DNA of 64,000 nucleotides, from the NCBI GenBank assembly GCA_035628915.1, contig DASPIW010000050.1, positions 1 through 64,000 on the forward strand. Direction: 5' to 3'. Positions 26,950-35,970 of the stretch are shown in pieces; within the stretch, counting starts at the first letter, position 1, and the number at the start of each line of letters is the position of its first letter. The translations under genes were made by a program, and so were the position numbers. The notes under the pieces are model-generated. The model had not been told where the DNA came from and did not search any database. It worked only from the letters and a program-made list of their open reading frames with translations. This DNA comes from JARBUG01 sp035628915 (GTDB lineage Bacteria > Bacillota > Sulfobacillia > Symbiobacteriales > Symbiobacteriaceae).

Positions 26950-27692
26950 ATGGCCACCTCCGCTGTGTGCGGCGCCCGCCCGACGGCAAGCAGAATGGCT
27001 TGCAGGATCGCCTCCGGCCGGGGCGGGCAGCCGGGAACGTACACATCGACCGGCAGAGCGGTGTCAGCGCCGCCACGCTGGGCGTAGGTCCGGCCGATCA
27101 GGCCGCCGCTGACGGCGCAGGTGCCCACGGCTACCACCAGCTTGGGTTCGCCGGCCGCGTCGAAGGTCCGGTGCAGCGCTTCCGCCAAATGGCGGGTCAC
27201 GCCGCCGGTCACCAGCAGCATGTCGGCATGCCGGGGCGATGCCACGAAGTCGACGCCAAACCGCTGCAGGTCGTACACCGGGTTCAGGAGGTGCGTCAGC
27301 TCCCAGTCGCAGGCGTTGCAGGAGCCGGCGTCCAGGTGCCGGATGTGCAGGGAGCGCCCGAGAACGGCATGGATCTCCCCGGAAACGGCTTCCGGCCCGG
27401 CAGCCGCCAGGAGCGCCGCCCGGTCCCGGACCGCGAGGGCGTAGCGCCCGCTCTGCGCCACTGCCCCGGGCGCCGCCTCGGCGCAGGCCCCGCACATGAC
27501 GCACCGGCCCAGGTCCAGGCCGCCGCCCGCGCCCAGGGCGCCCGACGGGCAGGCCCGCACCGCCGCGGGCAGCCCGTCGCCGCCGGGCAGCAGCACGGGC
27601 GCCCCCCGGGTCCCGGCGGGCGCCGGGGGCAGGACCGCCAGCGGCTCGGTCGCCAGCGGAGTCCGGCGGATCTTGTCAAATATCTTCCACAT
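26946..27692 (-). CDS. hyfI: Hydrogenase-4-like small subunit with N-terminal half-ferredoxin
   Basis: About 248 residues. The C-terminal part is the NuoB/HyfI-type small subunit, with Cys residues in GSCNACDWEL, VGTCAVSGG and PGCPPRPEAI expected to bind the proximal [4Fe-4S] cluster facing the NiFe site. The N-terminal 100 residues carry VRACPSGAL and GRCVMCGACAEAAPG. That is four Cys (CP plus CxxCxxC), matching one cluster of a two-cluster ferredoxin whose other ligands are gone. It replaces the separate HyfH-type subunit absent here. The ATG at 27692 follows a GGGGG site. Part of a membrane-bound group 4 complex. Confidence 0.85.
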   Translation of the reverse strand: MWKIFDKIRRTPLATEPLAVLPPAPAGTRGAPVLLPGGDGLPAAVRACPSGALGAGGGLDLGRCVMCGACAEAAPGAVAQSGRYALAVRDRAALLAAAGPEAVSGEIHAVLGRSLHIRHLDAGSCNACDWELTHLLNPVYDLQRFGVDFVASPRHADMLLVTGGVTRHLAEALHRTFDAAGEPKLVVAVGTCAVSGGLIGRTYAQRGGADTALPVDVYVPGCPPRPEAILQAILLAVGRAPHTAEVAM

Positions 27693-27705
27693 GACGGTGC
27701 CCCCT

Positions 27706-29265
27706 TCAGCGGTCGAGGCAGGAGTAGCAGAGCTCGAAGCTCTTGTTGATCAGCGGGAAGTCGGCAACCAGATTGCCCGGCACGGCGTAGGGCACCGCGG
27801 CCCAGTTGGGGTAGGAGGCGGAGCGGACCATGTACCGGTAAATCTCGCCGCCCGTGGCGCCGGTCATCAAGAAGTGCATGTCGGCGCCACGGGGCGACTC
27901 CACATAGCCAATCGAACGGGCGTAGGCCGGCGCCGGCGGGAGCTCCGGCAGCCGCACGGGGCCGGAGGGCAGTTCATCGGCCAGCTGACGGATCAGTTCG
28001 ATCGACTCAAAGCTCTCCACCAGCCGGACCTGCATGCGGGAGGCCACGTCCCCCGCTTCGTAGACCGGTACCTGCAGCGTCAGGCCGCCGTACGCGGCGT
28101 AGGGCAGGTCCCGGCGCAGGTCGACCGCCACTCCGGACGCCCGGGCCGCCACGCCCACCACACCGAGGGCGCGGGCCACATCGCCGGTCAGCACGCCGGT
28201 CTTGCGCACCCGATCCATGAAGACGCCGTTGCTCAGAATCCCCCCGATGATCTCCTGCCACTCGTGCTCGACTTTGCCCAGGGTGCCCAGCAGGTCGGCG
28301 AGGGCCGCCGCATCCAGGTCCCGCCGCAAGCCGCCCAGGGCCGCCACGCCCCGCAGAAAGCGGTGTCCCCAGATCCGGTCGTTCAGGCGCAGCAGCTGTT
28401 CCTTCAACTTCATCCCCTGGGTGTTGCCGAAGGCGAACGCAGCCCCGGCACAGAGGTTGGCCACGTCGCCCACGTGGTTGTACAGCCGCTCCATCTCGAG
28501 CGCGATGGAGCGCAGGTAAAGGGCCCGTTCCGGCACTTCGGCGCCCGTCAGCCGCTCCACCGCCTGGGCGTAGGCCACGGCGTGCGACAGGGCGCAGGCG
28601 CCGCAGATCCGCTCCGCCAGGTAGAGCCCGTGCTCCAGGCCCATGCCCTCGGCCCGCTTCTCGAGCCCCCGGTGGGTGTAGAAGAGCTGGGCCTCCAGCC
28701 GGAGGACGTTCTCGCCCATGGTGCTGAAGCGGAAGTGGCCCGGCTCGATGATGCCTGCGTGGATCGGCCCGACCGGGACCTCGGCCACGCCGCCGCCCTC
28801 CACGCCCTGGAAGGCCAGGGGCGGCTCGCCGGTGGGCTCCGGATAATCGGCCATGTCAAAGTCCTTGCGCAGCGGGTGCAGGTGGCGGGGCCAGCCGCCG
28901 TGCAGCACCAGCGGCCGCAGCTGCGGGTGACCGACGGGGTGGAGCCCCAGCATGTCCTGGATCTCCCGCTCGTACCAGTGGGCGGCGGGCACTTCCGGCG
29001 TGATCGACGGGAACTCGCCGTCCACGGGCGTCCGGAGGATCACCAGTTGATCTACCGCCCGGAAGATGCAGTAGATGCGGAACCGGCCGTCGATGGGCCG
29101 CTCATCCACCCCGACCATCAGGACCAGGGCGGCGCCCGCCTCGCCGGCGAGCCAGGCCGCCACGGGCCGTAAGAGGTCAGCCGGGACCGCGTAGGTCGTT
29201 TCGTTAGGTGCCGGGCCGCTGACGGGCGCCGCTAGCCCGGGAAACTGCTCGAGCAGCGACTGCAT
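27706..29265 (-). CDS. hyfG: Hydrogenase-4-like large subunit (NuoC/NuoD fusion)
   Basis: About 519 residues. An N-terminal NuoC-like domain (WYEREIQDMLGLHPVGH, about 105-121) is fused to a NuoD/HycE-like large subunit. The proximal motif ERICGACALSHA (near 235) and the C-terminal SFELCYSCLDR both keep CxxC, so four Ni ligands are available. The usual Asp-Pro before the last pair (DPCxxC) is Glu-Leu here. The protein ends three residues after the last Cys, without the peptide that maturation proteases normally remove. The ATG follows GGGAGGTGG. Likely the catalytic subunit of a proton- or ferredoxin-linked hydrogenase, or a hydrogenase-related complex. Confidence 0.88.
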   Translation of the reverse strand: MQSLLEQFPGLAAPVSGPAPNETTYAVPADLLRPVAAWLAGEAGAALVLMVGVDERPIDGRFRIYCIFRAVDQLVILRTPVDGEFPSITPEVPAAHWYEREIQDMLGLHPVGHPQLRPLVLHGGWPRHLHPLRKDFDMADYPEPTGEPPLAFQGVEGGGVAEVPVGPIHAGIIEPGHFRFSTMGENVLRLEAQLFYTHRGLEKRAEGMGLEHGLYLAERICGACALSHAVAYAQAVERLTGAEVPERALYLRSIALEMERLYNHVGDVANLCAGAAFAFGNTQGMKLKEQLLRLNDRIWGHRFLRGVAALGGLRRDLDAAALADLLGTLGKVEHEWQEIIGGILSNGVFMDRVRKTGVLTGDVARALGVVGVAARASGVAVDLRRDLPYAAYGGLTLQVPVYEAGDVASRMQVRLVESFESIELIRQLADELPSGPVRLPELPPAPAYARSIGYVESPRGADMHFLMTGATGGEIYRYMVRSASYPNWAAVPYAVPGNLVADFPLINKSFELCYSCLDR

Positions 29266-30719
29266 CAGAGCCCACCTCCCAGCATGGCGGCTACCTGCCG
29301 GAGCGCATCGGCCACAGCCGGGGGCATCCAGATGCCCAGCAGAACCGCCAGCGCCAGCGGCACCAGCAGCGGCAGGGCGCGCCAGTCCAGGCCCTCGCCG
29401 ATCTGGATACCGTGAGGCGCCTCACCCAGGGCCATCTCCTTGACGTGCAGGAGCAGGCCGGCGAACGCGACCGCCAGGGCCAGCAGCACTACGACGGAGG
29501 CCCACGCCCGCCCGGCAGCGAAGCCGGCAGCCACAATTCCGAACTCGCTCAGAAAGAGCGACGTGGGCGGCATGCCCGTGATGGCCAGCGCCCCGGCGAT
29601 CAGGAGGCCGCCGGTCAGCGGCATGGCCCGGCAGGCGCCCCGGATGCGCTCCATGTGATAGCTGTGGTAACGGTGACCCAGATTCCCGGCCGCAAAGAAG
29701 AGTACCGGCTTGACCAGGGAGTGGCAGACCATGTGCAGCACCGCGGCAGACAGGCCCACCGGCCCGCCGAGGCCGATAGCTACGCAGACCAGGCCCATGT
29801 GCTCCACGCTGGAGTAGGCCAGGAGCCGCTTCAGGTCCCGCTGGACCAGAATGAAGAGGGCGGCGATGCCCAGTGAGACCAGCCCGAAGGTGAGGAGCAG
29901 GTTGCCGGTAAAGCCGGCGCCCGACGCCTGCCGGGTGATCAGTTCCACCCGCAGGGCGGCGTAGAGGGCGATGTTCAGCAGAACGCCGCTGAGCAGCGCG
30001 CTGACCGGCGAGGGCGCCTGGGAGTGGGCGTCCGGCAGCCAGGTGTGCATCGGAGCCAGGCCGGCCTTGGTGCCGAAGCCGACCAGCGCCAGGGCGAAGG
30101 CCATGCGCACCACCGCCGGGTTCAGGTTCGGAGCGATCGCCATCAAGCTGGTCCAGTTCAGGGCCTCACGGTGGTCCAGTCCGGCATGCACCCCCGACGT
30201 GTAGAGCAGAATCACGCCCAGCATGGCAAAGGCGATGCCCACGCTGCAGAGGATCACATACTTCCAGGCGGCTTCCAGCGATTCGCGCCGGTTGTAAAAG
30301 CCCACCAGCACGGCCGAAACCAGTGTGGTCGCCTCAACGGCCACCCAGATGAAACCGATGTTCTCTACCACCACGGCAGCGATCATCGTGATCTGAAAAA
30401 GATGAAACCAGCCGAAGAAGTGCAGGTGCTGCAGTGCCGTCACCTGCCCCCGCTTCTGCTCGTGCCGCAGGTAGCTGCCGGCGTAGAGCGTGGCCATCAG
30501 ACCGACCAGGGCGATCAGCACCAGCATCAGCGCTCCGAGGCTATCTACGTAGACGATCCCGAACAGGCTCCGCACCGGACCCGCCGTGAACACCGCCCGG
30601 GCAGCCAGCAGCGACAGCACAAGAACCAGCCCCGACCAGACCCCGCCGGCCCAGGTGACGGCCTGTCCCGGCGGCACCGCCGGAATCGGGACTTCCAATA
30701 CAGGCGCTTCAGTACTCAC
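29265..30719 (-). CDS. hyfF: Hydrogenase-4-like antiporter-type membrane subunit
   Basis: About 484 residues with some 13-14 membrane helices. It contains the MrpD/NuoN-type proton-translocation core: FGTKAGLAPMHTWLPDAH (near 215-232), a buried Lys/His helix, and HSLVKPVLFFAAGN further on. It corresponds to HyfF. Start GTG 30719 overlaps the hyfE stop by four bases, and its stop abuts the hyfG start. It would couple the redox reaction in HyfG/HyfI to ion movement across the membrane. Confidence 0.88.
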   Translation of the reverse strand: MSTEAPVLEVPIPAVPPGQAVTWAGGVWSGLVLVLSLLAARAVFTAGPVRSLFGIVYVDSLGALMLVLIALVGLMATLYAGSYLRHEQKRGQVTALQHLHFFGWFHLFQITMIAAVVVENIGFIWVAVEATTLVSAVLVGFYNRRESLEAAWKYVILCSVGIAFAMLGVILLYTSGVHAGLDHREALNWTSLMAIAPNLNPAVVRMAFALALVGFGTKAGLAPMHTWLPDAHSQAPSPVSALLSGVLLNIALYAALRVELITRQASGAGFTGNLLLTFGLVSLGIAALFILVQRDLKRLLAYSSVEHMGLVCVAIGLGGPVGLSAAVLHMVCHSLVKPVLFFAAGNLGHRYHSYHMERIRGACRAMPLTGGLLIAGALAITGMPPTSLFLSEFGIVAAGFAAGRAWASVVVLLALAVAFAGLLLHVKEMALGEAPHGIQIGEGLDWRALPLLVPLALAVLLGIWMPPAVADALRQVAAMLGGGL

Positions 30720-31345
30720 CCCTGCAACCTCCTGAGTTTGCTGGTGTCGATGGACTCGAATGTGGCGTTGATGCGATAGATCATCAGCCCCATGACCAGG
30801 GCGCCCACCAGGACGTCGAAGAAGATGCCGACGTCCACCAGCAGGGGCAGCCCCCGGGTCGTTGCCAGGGCGGCCAAAAAGAGGCCGTTCTCCATCACCA
30901 GCAGGCCGAGGACCTGCGTCAGGGCAACCCGGCGGCTTACCATCAGGAAGGCGCCGATCAGGACCAGGGTCAGGGCAGCGGCCAGGGCCTCGCTCTCAAT
31001 GCCGCCCACCTCCGCCAGCGCCCCCGTGGCATAGTGGGCCACAAAGGTCAGGCCGATGGCGATCAGCAGGGTCACCTTTACCGTAAGGGTCGAGTCCAGG
31101 ATGTGAATGACGCCGATGCGGCGGATGATGTAGCGCAGGAAGAGGGGGATCACCACCGCCTTGATCGCCACGGTCAGGGCAGCCGCCCAATACAGGGCGG
31201 TGTCCCCGTGCTGCCAGCCGATCCAGGCGGCCTCCGCGCCCAGGAGCAGGGCCTGCACGGCTGCCAGCCCCACCATCAAGTAGAGGTTCTGGACGGCCAC
31301 CATCGCCAGCACGGTCGTGAGCAGTGCGTACGTAAACATCTCCAT
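30716..31345 (-). CDS. hyfE: Hydrogenase-4-like membrane subunit E
   Basis: About 209 residues, six to seven membrane helices. It is a NuoK-like subunit of HyfE type: KAVVIPLFLRYIIRRIG in the centre and VLGLLVMENGLFLAAL near the C-terminus, the latter containing the conserved membrane-embedded Glu. The ATG follows GGGGAGGTGA. Located between hyfC and hyfF with a short gap and a 4-base overlap, as expected for the Hyf order. Confidence 0.85.
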   Translation of the reverse strand: MEMFTYALLTTVLAMVAVQNLYLMVGLAAVQALLLGAEAAWIGWQHGDTALYWAAALTVAIKAVVIPLFLRYIIRRIGVIHILDSTLTVKVTLLIAIGLTFVAHYATGALAEVGGIESEALAAALTLVLIGAFLMVSRRVALTQVLGLLVMENGLFLAALATTRGLPLLVDVGIFFDVLVGALVMGLMIYRINATFESIDTSKLRRLQG

Positions 31346-31352
31346 TGGCAGG

Positions 31353-32213
31353 TCACCTCCCCAGGGGCAGGCCGCTCAACGCCGCAAGCGCGGAGAGGGC
31401 CGTCGCCGTAATCAGCAGGTCGGGGATTTTCAGAATCCGGACCTTGGCCATTCCGGTTTCGATGAACGCCAGGAGCACGCCCAGGAGCAGAGTCTTGACC
31501 AGGTACACCGGCAGCGCCAGCCAGATCTGCCCGAAGAGCCCCACCGGCAGCGCCAGGTTGGCCAGCAGTGTCAGCATGATCAGCTGCTTGACGTCGTGGG
31601 ACCAGGCGATCAGGCCGAGATAGGGGCCGGAGTATTCCAGCACCATGCCCTCGTGAATCATCGTCAGTTCGAGGTGGGTGTCGGGGTTGTCCACCGGCAC
31701 GCGGCCGGTCTCCGCCACGGTGATGATCACCAGAGCGGCGGCGGCCAGGAGCCGTCCGGGACCGGAGCCGGTCCCGATGACGATGAAGGCCCCCAGCGTC
31801 ACCAGCAGCGCCGGCTCCACGAAGGCGGAGACGGCCATCTCACGGCTGGAGCCCATGCCGCCGAAGGCGGAGCCCGGCTCCAGCGCGGCCAGGGCGAGCA
31901 CGAACCGGGAGAGAGCCAGCATCCCTATCAATAAGAGGAAGTCGCCGCCGCGCTGCAGGGCCGGCACGGAGGGGACCAGCAGGGCAGCCGCCGCCGTGGC
32001 GCCGGCATGAACATAGGGCGCCCCATGAAAGAGCCAGGTGGCGCTCCCGGAGATGACCATCTGCTTACGGAACAGCTTCATGAGGTCCCGGTACGGCTGC
32101 CAGATGGGCGGACCCACCCGGCGCTGGAGCCGGGCCTTGGTCGCCTTGATGACGCCGTTCACGAGCGGCGCCCACAGGGCGAAGAGCAGCAACTGCAACA
32201 GCATCGTAAGCAT
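31353..32213 (-). CDS. hyfC: Hydrogenase-4-like NuoH-type membrane subunit
   Basis: About 286 residues with eight membrane helices. It is a NuoH/HycD-like subunit, recognised from LQRRVGPPIWQPYRDLMKLF near the N-terminus, AETGRVPVDNPDTHLELTMI in the middle (the conserved acidic loop) and LEYSGPYLGLI after it. It anchors the hydrophilic HyfG/HyfI arm and forms the entrance of the proton path. It lies 15 bases after hyfB. Confidence 0.9.
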   Translation of the reverse strand: MLTMLLQLLLFALWAPLVNGVIKATKARLQRRVGPPIWQPYRDLMKLFRKQMVISGSATWLFHGAPYVHAGATAAAALLVPSVPALQRGGDFLLLIGMLALSRFVLALAALEPGSAFGGMGSSREMAVSAFVEPALLVTLGAFIVIGTGSGPGRLLAAAALVIITVAETGRVPVDNPDTHLELTMIHEGMVLEYSGPYLGLIAWSHDVKQLIMLTLLANLALPVGLFGQIWLALPVYLVKTLLLGVLLAFIETGMAKVRILKIPDLLITATALSALAALSGLPLGR

Positions 32214-32228
32214 CAGCGTGTGACCCCC

Positions 32229-34256
32229 TCAGCGTGCGGCGACGATCACGCCGACCGCCGCCACGAGCAGGTAGAGCAGGTAGATCTGCAGGCTGCCGGT
32301 CTGCAGGCGGCGCAGGCGGGTGGCGGCGCCCATCACCGCCTGGGTGACCGGCCGGTAGAACCGCTGCTCAAAGACCGCCTTCAGTTCGCTCTGGTAGTGG
32401 ACCTGGCCCGGGAAGAGCGGGTGAGCAGCCGGGTCGACCTTGAGGGTCCGCACCGGCTGCAGGACACCCCGGAACATGAGCAAGATGGGCTTGGAGAACC
32501 CGGCGCCGCTGTATTCCATGCGGGCGCCCGGCTCGATGCCGCACGTCCAGGTCATGTCCTTGCGCCAGCGGGGCCGGCCCCGGCCCAGGATGACCGTCGC
32601 CAGCAGTGCGGCGGCCACCAGCGCCAGCAGGGCGGCGGGGGTCGCCAGGGGCTGCAGGTCGGTGCCGGGGTTGATGCTCAGCCAGGTGAGGGGGCCGCCG
32701 GCTCCGGGCACGGCTTCCGAGCCGAACTCGGGGACAGCGGCGCTTACGACGGGGGCTGCCAGCGTCAAGACCGCCCCGGGCACCATACCGAGCCCGAGGA
32801 CTGCCAGCGCTGCCAGCCCCATGCCGCCGACCATCGCGGGCGAGGCATCGTGGGCGCGTTCAGCCTGCCCGGTACGGGGCAGTGCGAGGAAGGTGATGCC
32901 GAAAGCCTTCACCGCCACCGCCGCCCCGAGCCCCGCCGCCAGCGCAATGGCCGTGACGGCGCCCACCGCCCCGAGCCGGGCGGCTGCGCTCCCGCCTGCC
33001 GCCGCCAATCCCAGGAAGGTCTGTAAGGAGAGCCACTCGCCGATGAAGCCGGAGAGGGGGGGCAGCCCGGCCACGGCCATCGCGGCGACCAGGAACAGGG
33101 CGGCTGCCCGGGGCATTCGGCGAATCAGCCCGCCCAGGCGCTCCATGTCCGCCGTGCCGGTCCCGTGCAGCACGGCCCCGGCGCCCATGAAGGCCAGCCC
33201 TTTGAAGGCCGCATGGCTCACGGCGTGGAAGAGCACGGCCGCCAGGGCGGCCACGGAGAGAAGGCCCAGCCCGAACGACCGGGCCACGAGCCCCGCCCCG
33301 ACCCCCATGACCAGCAGGCCCACGTTCTCCACAGTGCTATAGGCCAGCAGACGCTTCAGATGAGTCTGCTGGGTGGCGTAGAGGACGCCCGTCACGGCCG
33401 AGACGGCGCCCAGCGCCACCAGCAGCCCGCCCCACCAGGCGGGTGCGGACCCGCCGCCCAGCAGGTCGAAGGAGAAGCGCAGGTGACCGTAAATGGCGGT
33501 CTTGACCATGGCCCCGGACATGAGCGCTGAGACGTGGCTGGGCGCCGCCGGGTGGGCCCGGGGCAGCCAGACGTGCAGCGGTACCAGACCGGCCTTGGTG
33601 CCGAAGCCCACCACCAGCATTACGAAGACGGCGCTGCGCACCCCGACCGGCAGTCCGGCCGCGGCCGCCCGGAACGCCTCGAAGCCGAGGCTGCCCGAAG
33701 CGGCGTAGAGTGTCAGAAACGCCCCGATGATAAAGGCGGTGCCCACGTGGGTCATCACCACGTAAAAATAGCCGGCCTGGCGAACTTCCGGGTCCCGGTG
33801 TTCAGCCATGACCAGCAGGAATGAGACCACCGCCATCACTTCCCATGAAAACAGAAAACCCAGGCCATCCGCAGAAAGGACCACGGCGGCCATGGCGGCG
33901 ATGAACAGGCTCCACAGGCTGCCCTGCAGGCGCGCCTGGCCGTCCGCATAGCCGATGGCGTAAACAGATACCGCCGCACCCAGTCCGCCGATCAGCAGGA
34001 CAAAGTAGGCCGAAAGCGCGTCCATATGGAAGCGGAGCCCGCCCATACCCGGCAGGAGCGCGACGGCGCCCAGGTCGGGCCAGCGGCCGGCCAGCAGGGC
34101 GCTGACGGCCCCTGCGGCGAGCGCTGCGGCGCCGAGCGCGGCACATCCGTAGGTGACGAGGGCTGGGCTGCGCAGCGGGACCAGGGCGATTGCGGCTCCC
34201 AGGGCCAGGGCGGCAAAGCCCAACCCCAGGAGCCAGACATGTGGGTCCACTTCCAT
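32229..34256 (-). CDS. hyfB: Hydrogenase-4-like antiporter-type membrane subunit B
   Basis: About 675 residues with around 16 membrane helices. It is a NuoL/MrpA-like subunit: EVMAVVSFLLVMAEH, FGTKAGLVPLHVWLPRAHP and FHAVSHAAFKGLAFMGAG mark the proton-channel core, followed by a C-terminal extension ending in a terminal helix. It is the first gene of the operon. ATG 34256 follows GGGGGTG, and a sigma-A promoter lies about 80 bases upstream. No formate dehydrogenase, maturation protease or separate ferredoxin gene is present in the operon. Confidence 0.9.
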   Translation of the reverse strand: MEVDPHVWLLGLGFAALALGAAIALVPLRSPALVTYGCAALGAAALAAGAVSALLAGRWPDLGAVALLPGMGGLRFHMDALSAYFVLLIGGLGAAVSVYAIGYADGQARLQGSLWSLFIAAMAAVVLSADGLGFLFSWEVMAVVSFLLVMAEHRDPEVRQAGYFYVVMTHVGTAFIIGAFLTLYAASGSLGFEAFRAAAAGLPVGVRSAVFVMLVVGFGTKAGLVPLHVWLPRAHPAAPSHVSALMSGAMVKTAIYGHLRFSFDLLGGGSAPAWWGGLLVALGAVSAVTGVLYATQQTHLKRLLAYSTVENVGLLVMGVGAGLVARSFGLGLLSVAALAAVLFHAVSHAAFKGLAFMGAGAVLHGTGTADMERLGGLIRRMPRAAALFLVAAMAVAGLPPLSGFIGEWLSLQTFLGLAAAGGSAAARLGAVGAVTAIALAAGLGAAVAVKAFGITFLALPRTGQAERAHDASPAMVGGMGLAALAVLGLGMVPGAVLTLAAPVVSAAVPEFGSEAVPGAGGPLTWLSINPGTDLQPLATPAALLALVAAALLATVILGRGRPRWRKDMTWTCGIEPGARMEYSGAGFSKPILLMFRGVLQPVRTLKVDPAAHPLFPGQVHYQSELKAVFEQRFYRPVTQAVMGAATRLRRLQTGSLQIYLLYLLVAAVGVIVAAR

Positions 34257-34334
34257 TCGAACACCCCCGTAATATGTTACAAAGCGGTTTATTAAAACTA
34301 GTCAGGTACCTAAATTTTCAATGAACACAGACTG

Positions 34335-34363
34335 ATTGTACTCGTGTATATTTCTGGGGTCAA
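34335..34363 (-). promoter_or_regulatory. Sigma-A promoter of the hyf operon
   Basis: Minus strand: -35 TTGACC (34358-34363), 17-base gap, -10 TACAAT (34335-34340), in an AT-rich stretch about 80 bases before the hyfB ATG. Both boxes are one base from consensus. Confidence 0.7.
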
Positions 34364-34459
34364 AAGTTCTTATAACCAATTAGACGCCGTTATCGGAGAT
34401 GACCGGCGCCGAGCCCTTGGTATCCGCCATCTTCCTATGGTTTTCGATCGCAGGCATAA

Positions 34460-34490
34460 GCAAAGGCAGGCCGCTGTGGCCTGCCTTTGC
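34460..34490 (-). terminator. Intrinsic terminator of the alcohol dehydrogenase gene
   Basis: Perfect 13-bp stem (GCAAAGGCAGGCC, 5-base loop) 16 bases after the minus-strand stop of the dehydrogenase gene. Confidence 0.8.
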
Positions 34491-34505
34491 CGCATCGCAT
34501 TTTGA

Positions 34506-35546
34506 TCAAAAGCGCGTAATCACGGTCACCCCGATGCCGTCGAACCGGTCCATGTTCATCAGCGCTTCCACCGATTCCTCCAGTCTGATGCGTTTGCCCA
34601 CCAGTTGTTCCGGCGCCAGTCTCCCGGCGGTGAGCATCGCCATGACTGCATCGTAGCGCCAGGCCTGAATGCCGTGACTGCCGAGGATCTCCAACTCGTG
34701 GGCAATCACTCGGGCCATTGGGACTTTCGGCGTGGCATGCTCCCCGGTCATCAGGCCGACCTGGATATGCCGGCCGCGCTTACGGAGGCTGTTGATTGAG
34801 TTGAAGCAGGTGGTCTGATGGCCCAGGGCGTCGAGCGAGACGTGGGCACCGCCGCCAGTGATCTCGCGCACTGCTTCGGACACATCCGTGGTGCGGCTTG
34901 CATTGACGGTTGCAACGGCGCCCATCTGGGCAGCGAAGGCCAGTTTCTCGTCGGTAATGTCGACCGCAACCACGTTGGCGCCCATCGCCTGGGCGATCAT
35001 GATGGCTGAAAGGCCGACGCCGCCGCAGCCGTGCACGGCCACCCACTGGCCCGCCGTGACCCGGCCCTGGTCGACCACTGCCCGGAAGGAGGTGACGAAC
35101 CGGCAGCCGAGGCTGGCGGCCGTTGCGAAGTCCACGCTCTCCGGCAGGCGGACCAGGTTGATATCCGCATAATCGATCGCCACGAATTCGGCGAAGGAGC
35201 CCCAGTGGGTGAAGCCCGGCTGGAACTGGTGGTCGCAGACCTGGTGGTTGCCGGAGCGGCATTCGGGGCAGTGGCCGCAGCCGCTGACGAACGGCACGGT
35301 CACCCGGTCGCCGGGGCGCCACCGGGAAACCCGGTTCCCTACAGCCTCGATCACGCCCGCCAGCTCGTGACCGGGGACATGGGGCAGCTTGATGTCGGGG
35401 TCGTGGCCGACCCAGCCGTGCCAGTCGCTGCGGCAGAGCCCTGTGGCCTTGACCCGGATGACGACGCCGTCGGGCGTGGGGGTGGGGTCGGGGAGGTGGC
35501 GGATCATGGGCGGGGCGTTAAAGGCTTCATACAATACGGCTTTCAT
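34506..35546 (-). CDS. Zinc-dependent alcohol dehydrogenase
   Basis: About 346 residues, medium-chain dehydrogenase family. Catalytic zinc ligands appear in GLCRSDWHGW and GHELAGVIEAVG. The structural zinc site is CGHCPECRSGNHQVC (near 90-104), and the NAD(P) Rossmann motif is VHGCGGVGLSAI near 168. The ATG at 35546 follows GGAGGCTGCC. It oxidises an alcohol or reduces an aldehyde; the exact substrate cannot be read from sequence. It is transcribed alone and ends in a strong terminator. Confidence 0.92.
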   Translation of the reverse strand: MKAVLYEAFNAPPMIRHLPDPTPTPDGVVIRVKATGLCRSDWHGWVGHDPDIKLPHVPGHELAGVIEAVGNRVSRWRPGDRVTVPFVSGCGHCPECRSGNHQVCDHQFQPGFTHWGSFAEFVAIDYADINLVRLPESVDFATAASLGCRFVTSFRAVVDQGRVTAGQWVAVHGCGGVGLSAIMIAQAMGANVVAVDITDEKLAFAAQMGAVATVNASRTTDVSEAVREITGGGAHVSLDALGHQTTCFNSINSLRKRGRHIQVGLMTGEHATPKVPMARVIAHELEILGSHGIQAWRYDAVMAMLTAGRLAPEQLVGKRIRLEESVEALMNMDRFDGIGVTVITRF

Positions 35547-35970
35547 CGGCGGCAGCCTCCAAGTGTGGAGATTCGGTGAGGCCCCACTGGCAGTCGATCT
35601 GCAGCATCTATTTCAGATGTTACATTTTGCTTTGCCGCCTTGCCAGCCCTAACGTGAGCGGGTGCTATGAGCGGGTACGGGTTTCTTCGGCTTGTCAGCC
35701 TGGGGAACTGGGGCCATGGTCACTGGCAGGTGGAAAATGGCCGACAGTGTCGCCCATCCACGGTTGATCAGATAGGGTCCCATGCCCTGAAGGAGTCGGG
35801 TTCCACTCTCCGCGCCACCGTGCTGGCGGAGGCATTTGCGTTGAACTGCAACATGTAGTATAGTTCTTATGTTGCCTTGCCAAAAATCCTTACCATTGAA
35901 CACTTTTAATAGCCAATTATTCCAGAGACCGGGTGTAGCATATGGCACGGCCAGGAGGTCTTCCCAAGGT
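35547..35970. other. Spacer upstream of the exopolysaccharide cluster
   Basis: About 420 bases between the divergent dehydrogenase and sugar-transferase genes. A minus-strand frame through it has no ribosome site or known domain. It contains the candidate promoter at 35836-35864 and the AGGAGG site at 35953-35958. Confidence 0.4.
35836..35864 (+). promoter_or_regulatory. Candidate promoter of the exopolysaccharide cluster
   Basis: TTGCGT (35836-35841), 17-base gap, TATAGT (35859-35864), about 105 bases before the first start codon. The -35 box is weak, the -10 box good. Confidence 0.4.

Noticed and set aside
27496..29172. A 558-codon plus-strand frame over hyfI/hyfG
   Set aside because: It is antisense to two clearly recognised hydrogenase genes; composition alone explains the long frame.
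32007..33026. Plus-strand frames over hyfB and hyfC
   Set aside because: His/Gln/Arg-rich artefacts opposite membrane-protein genes.
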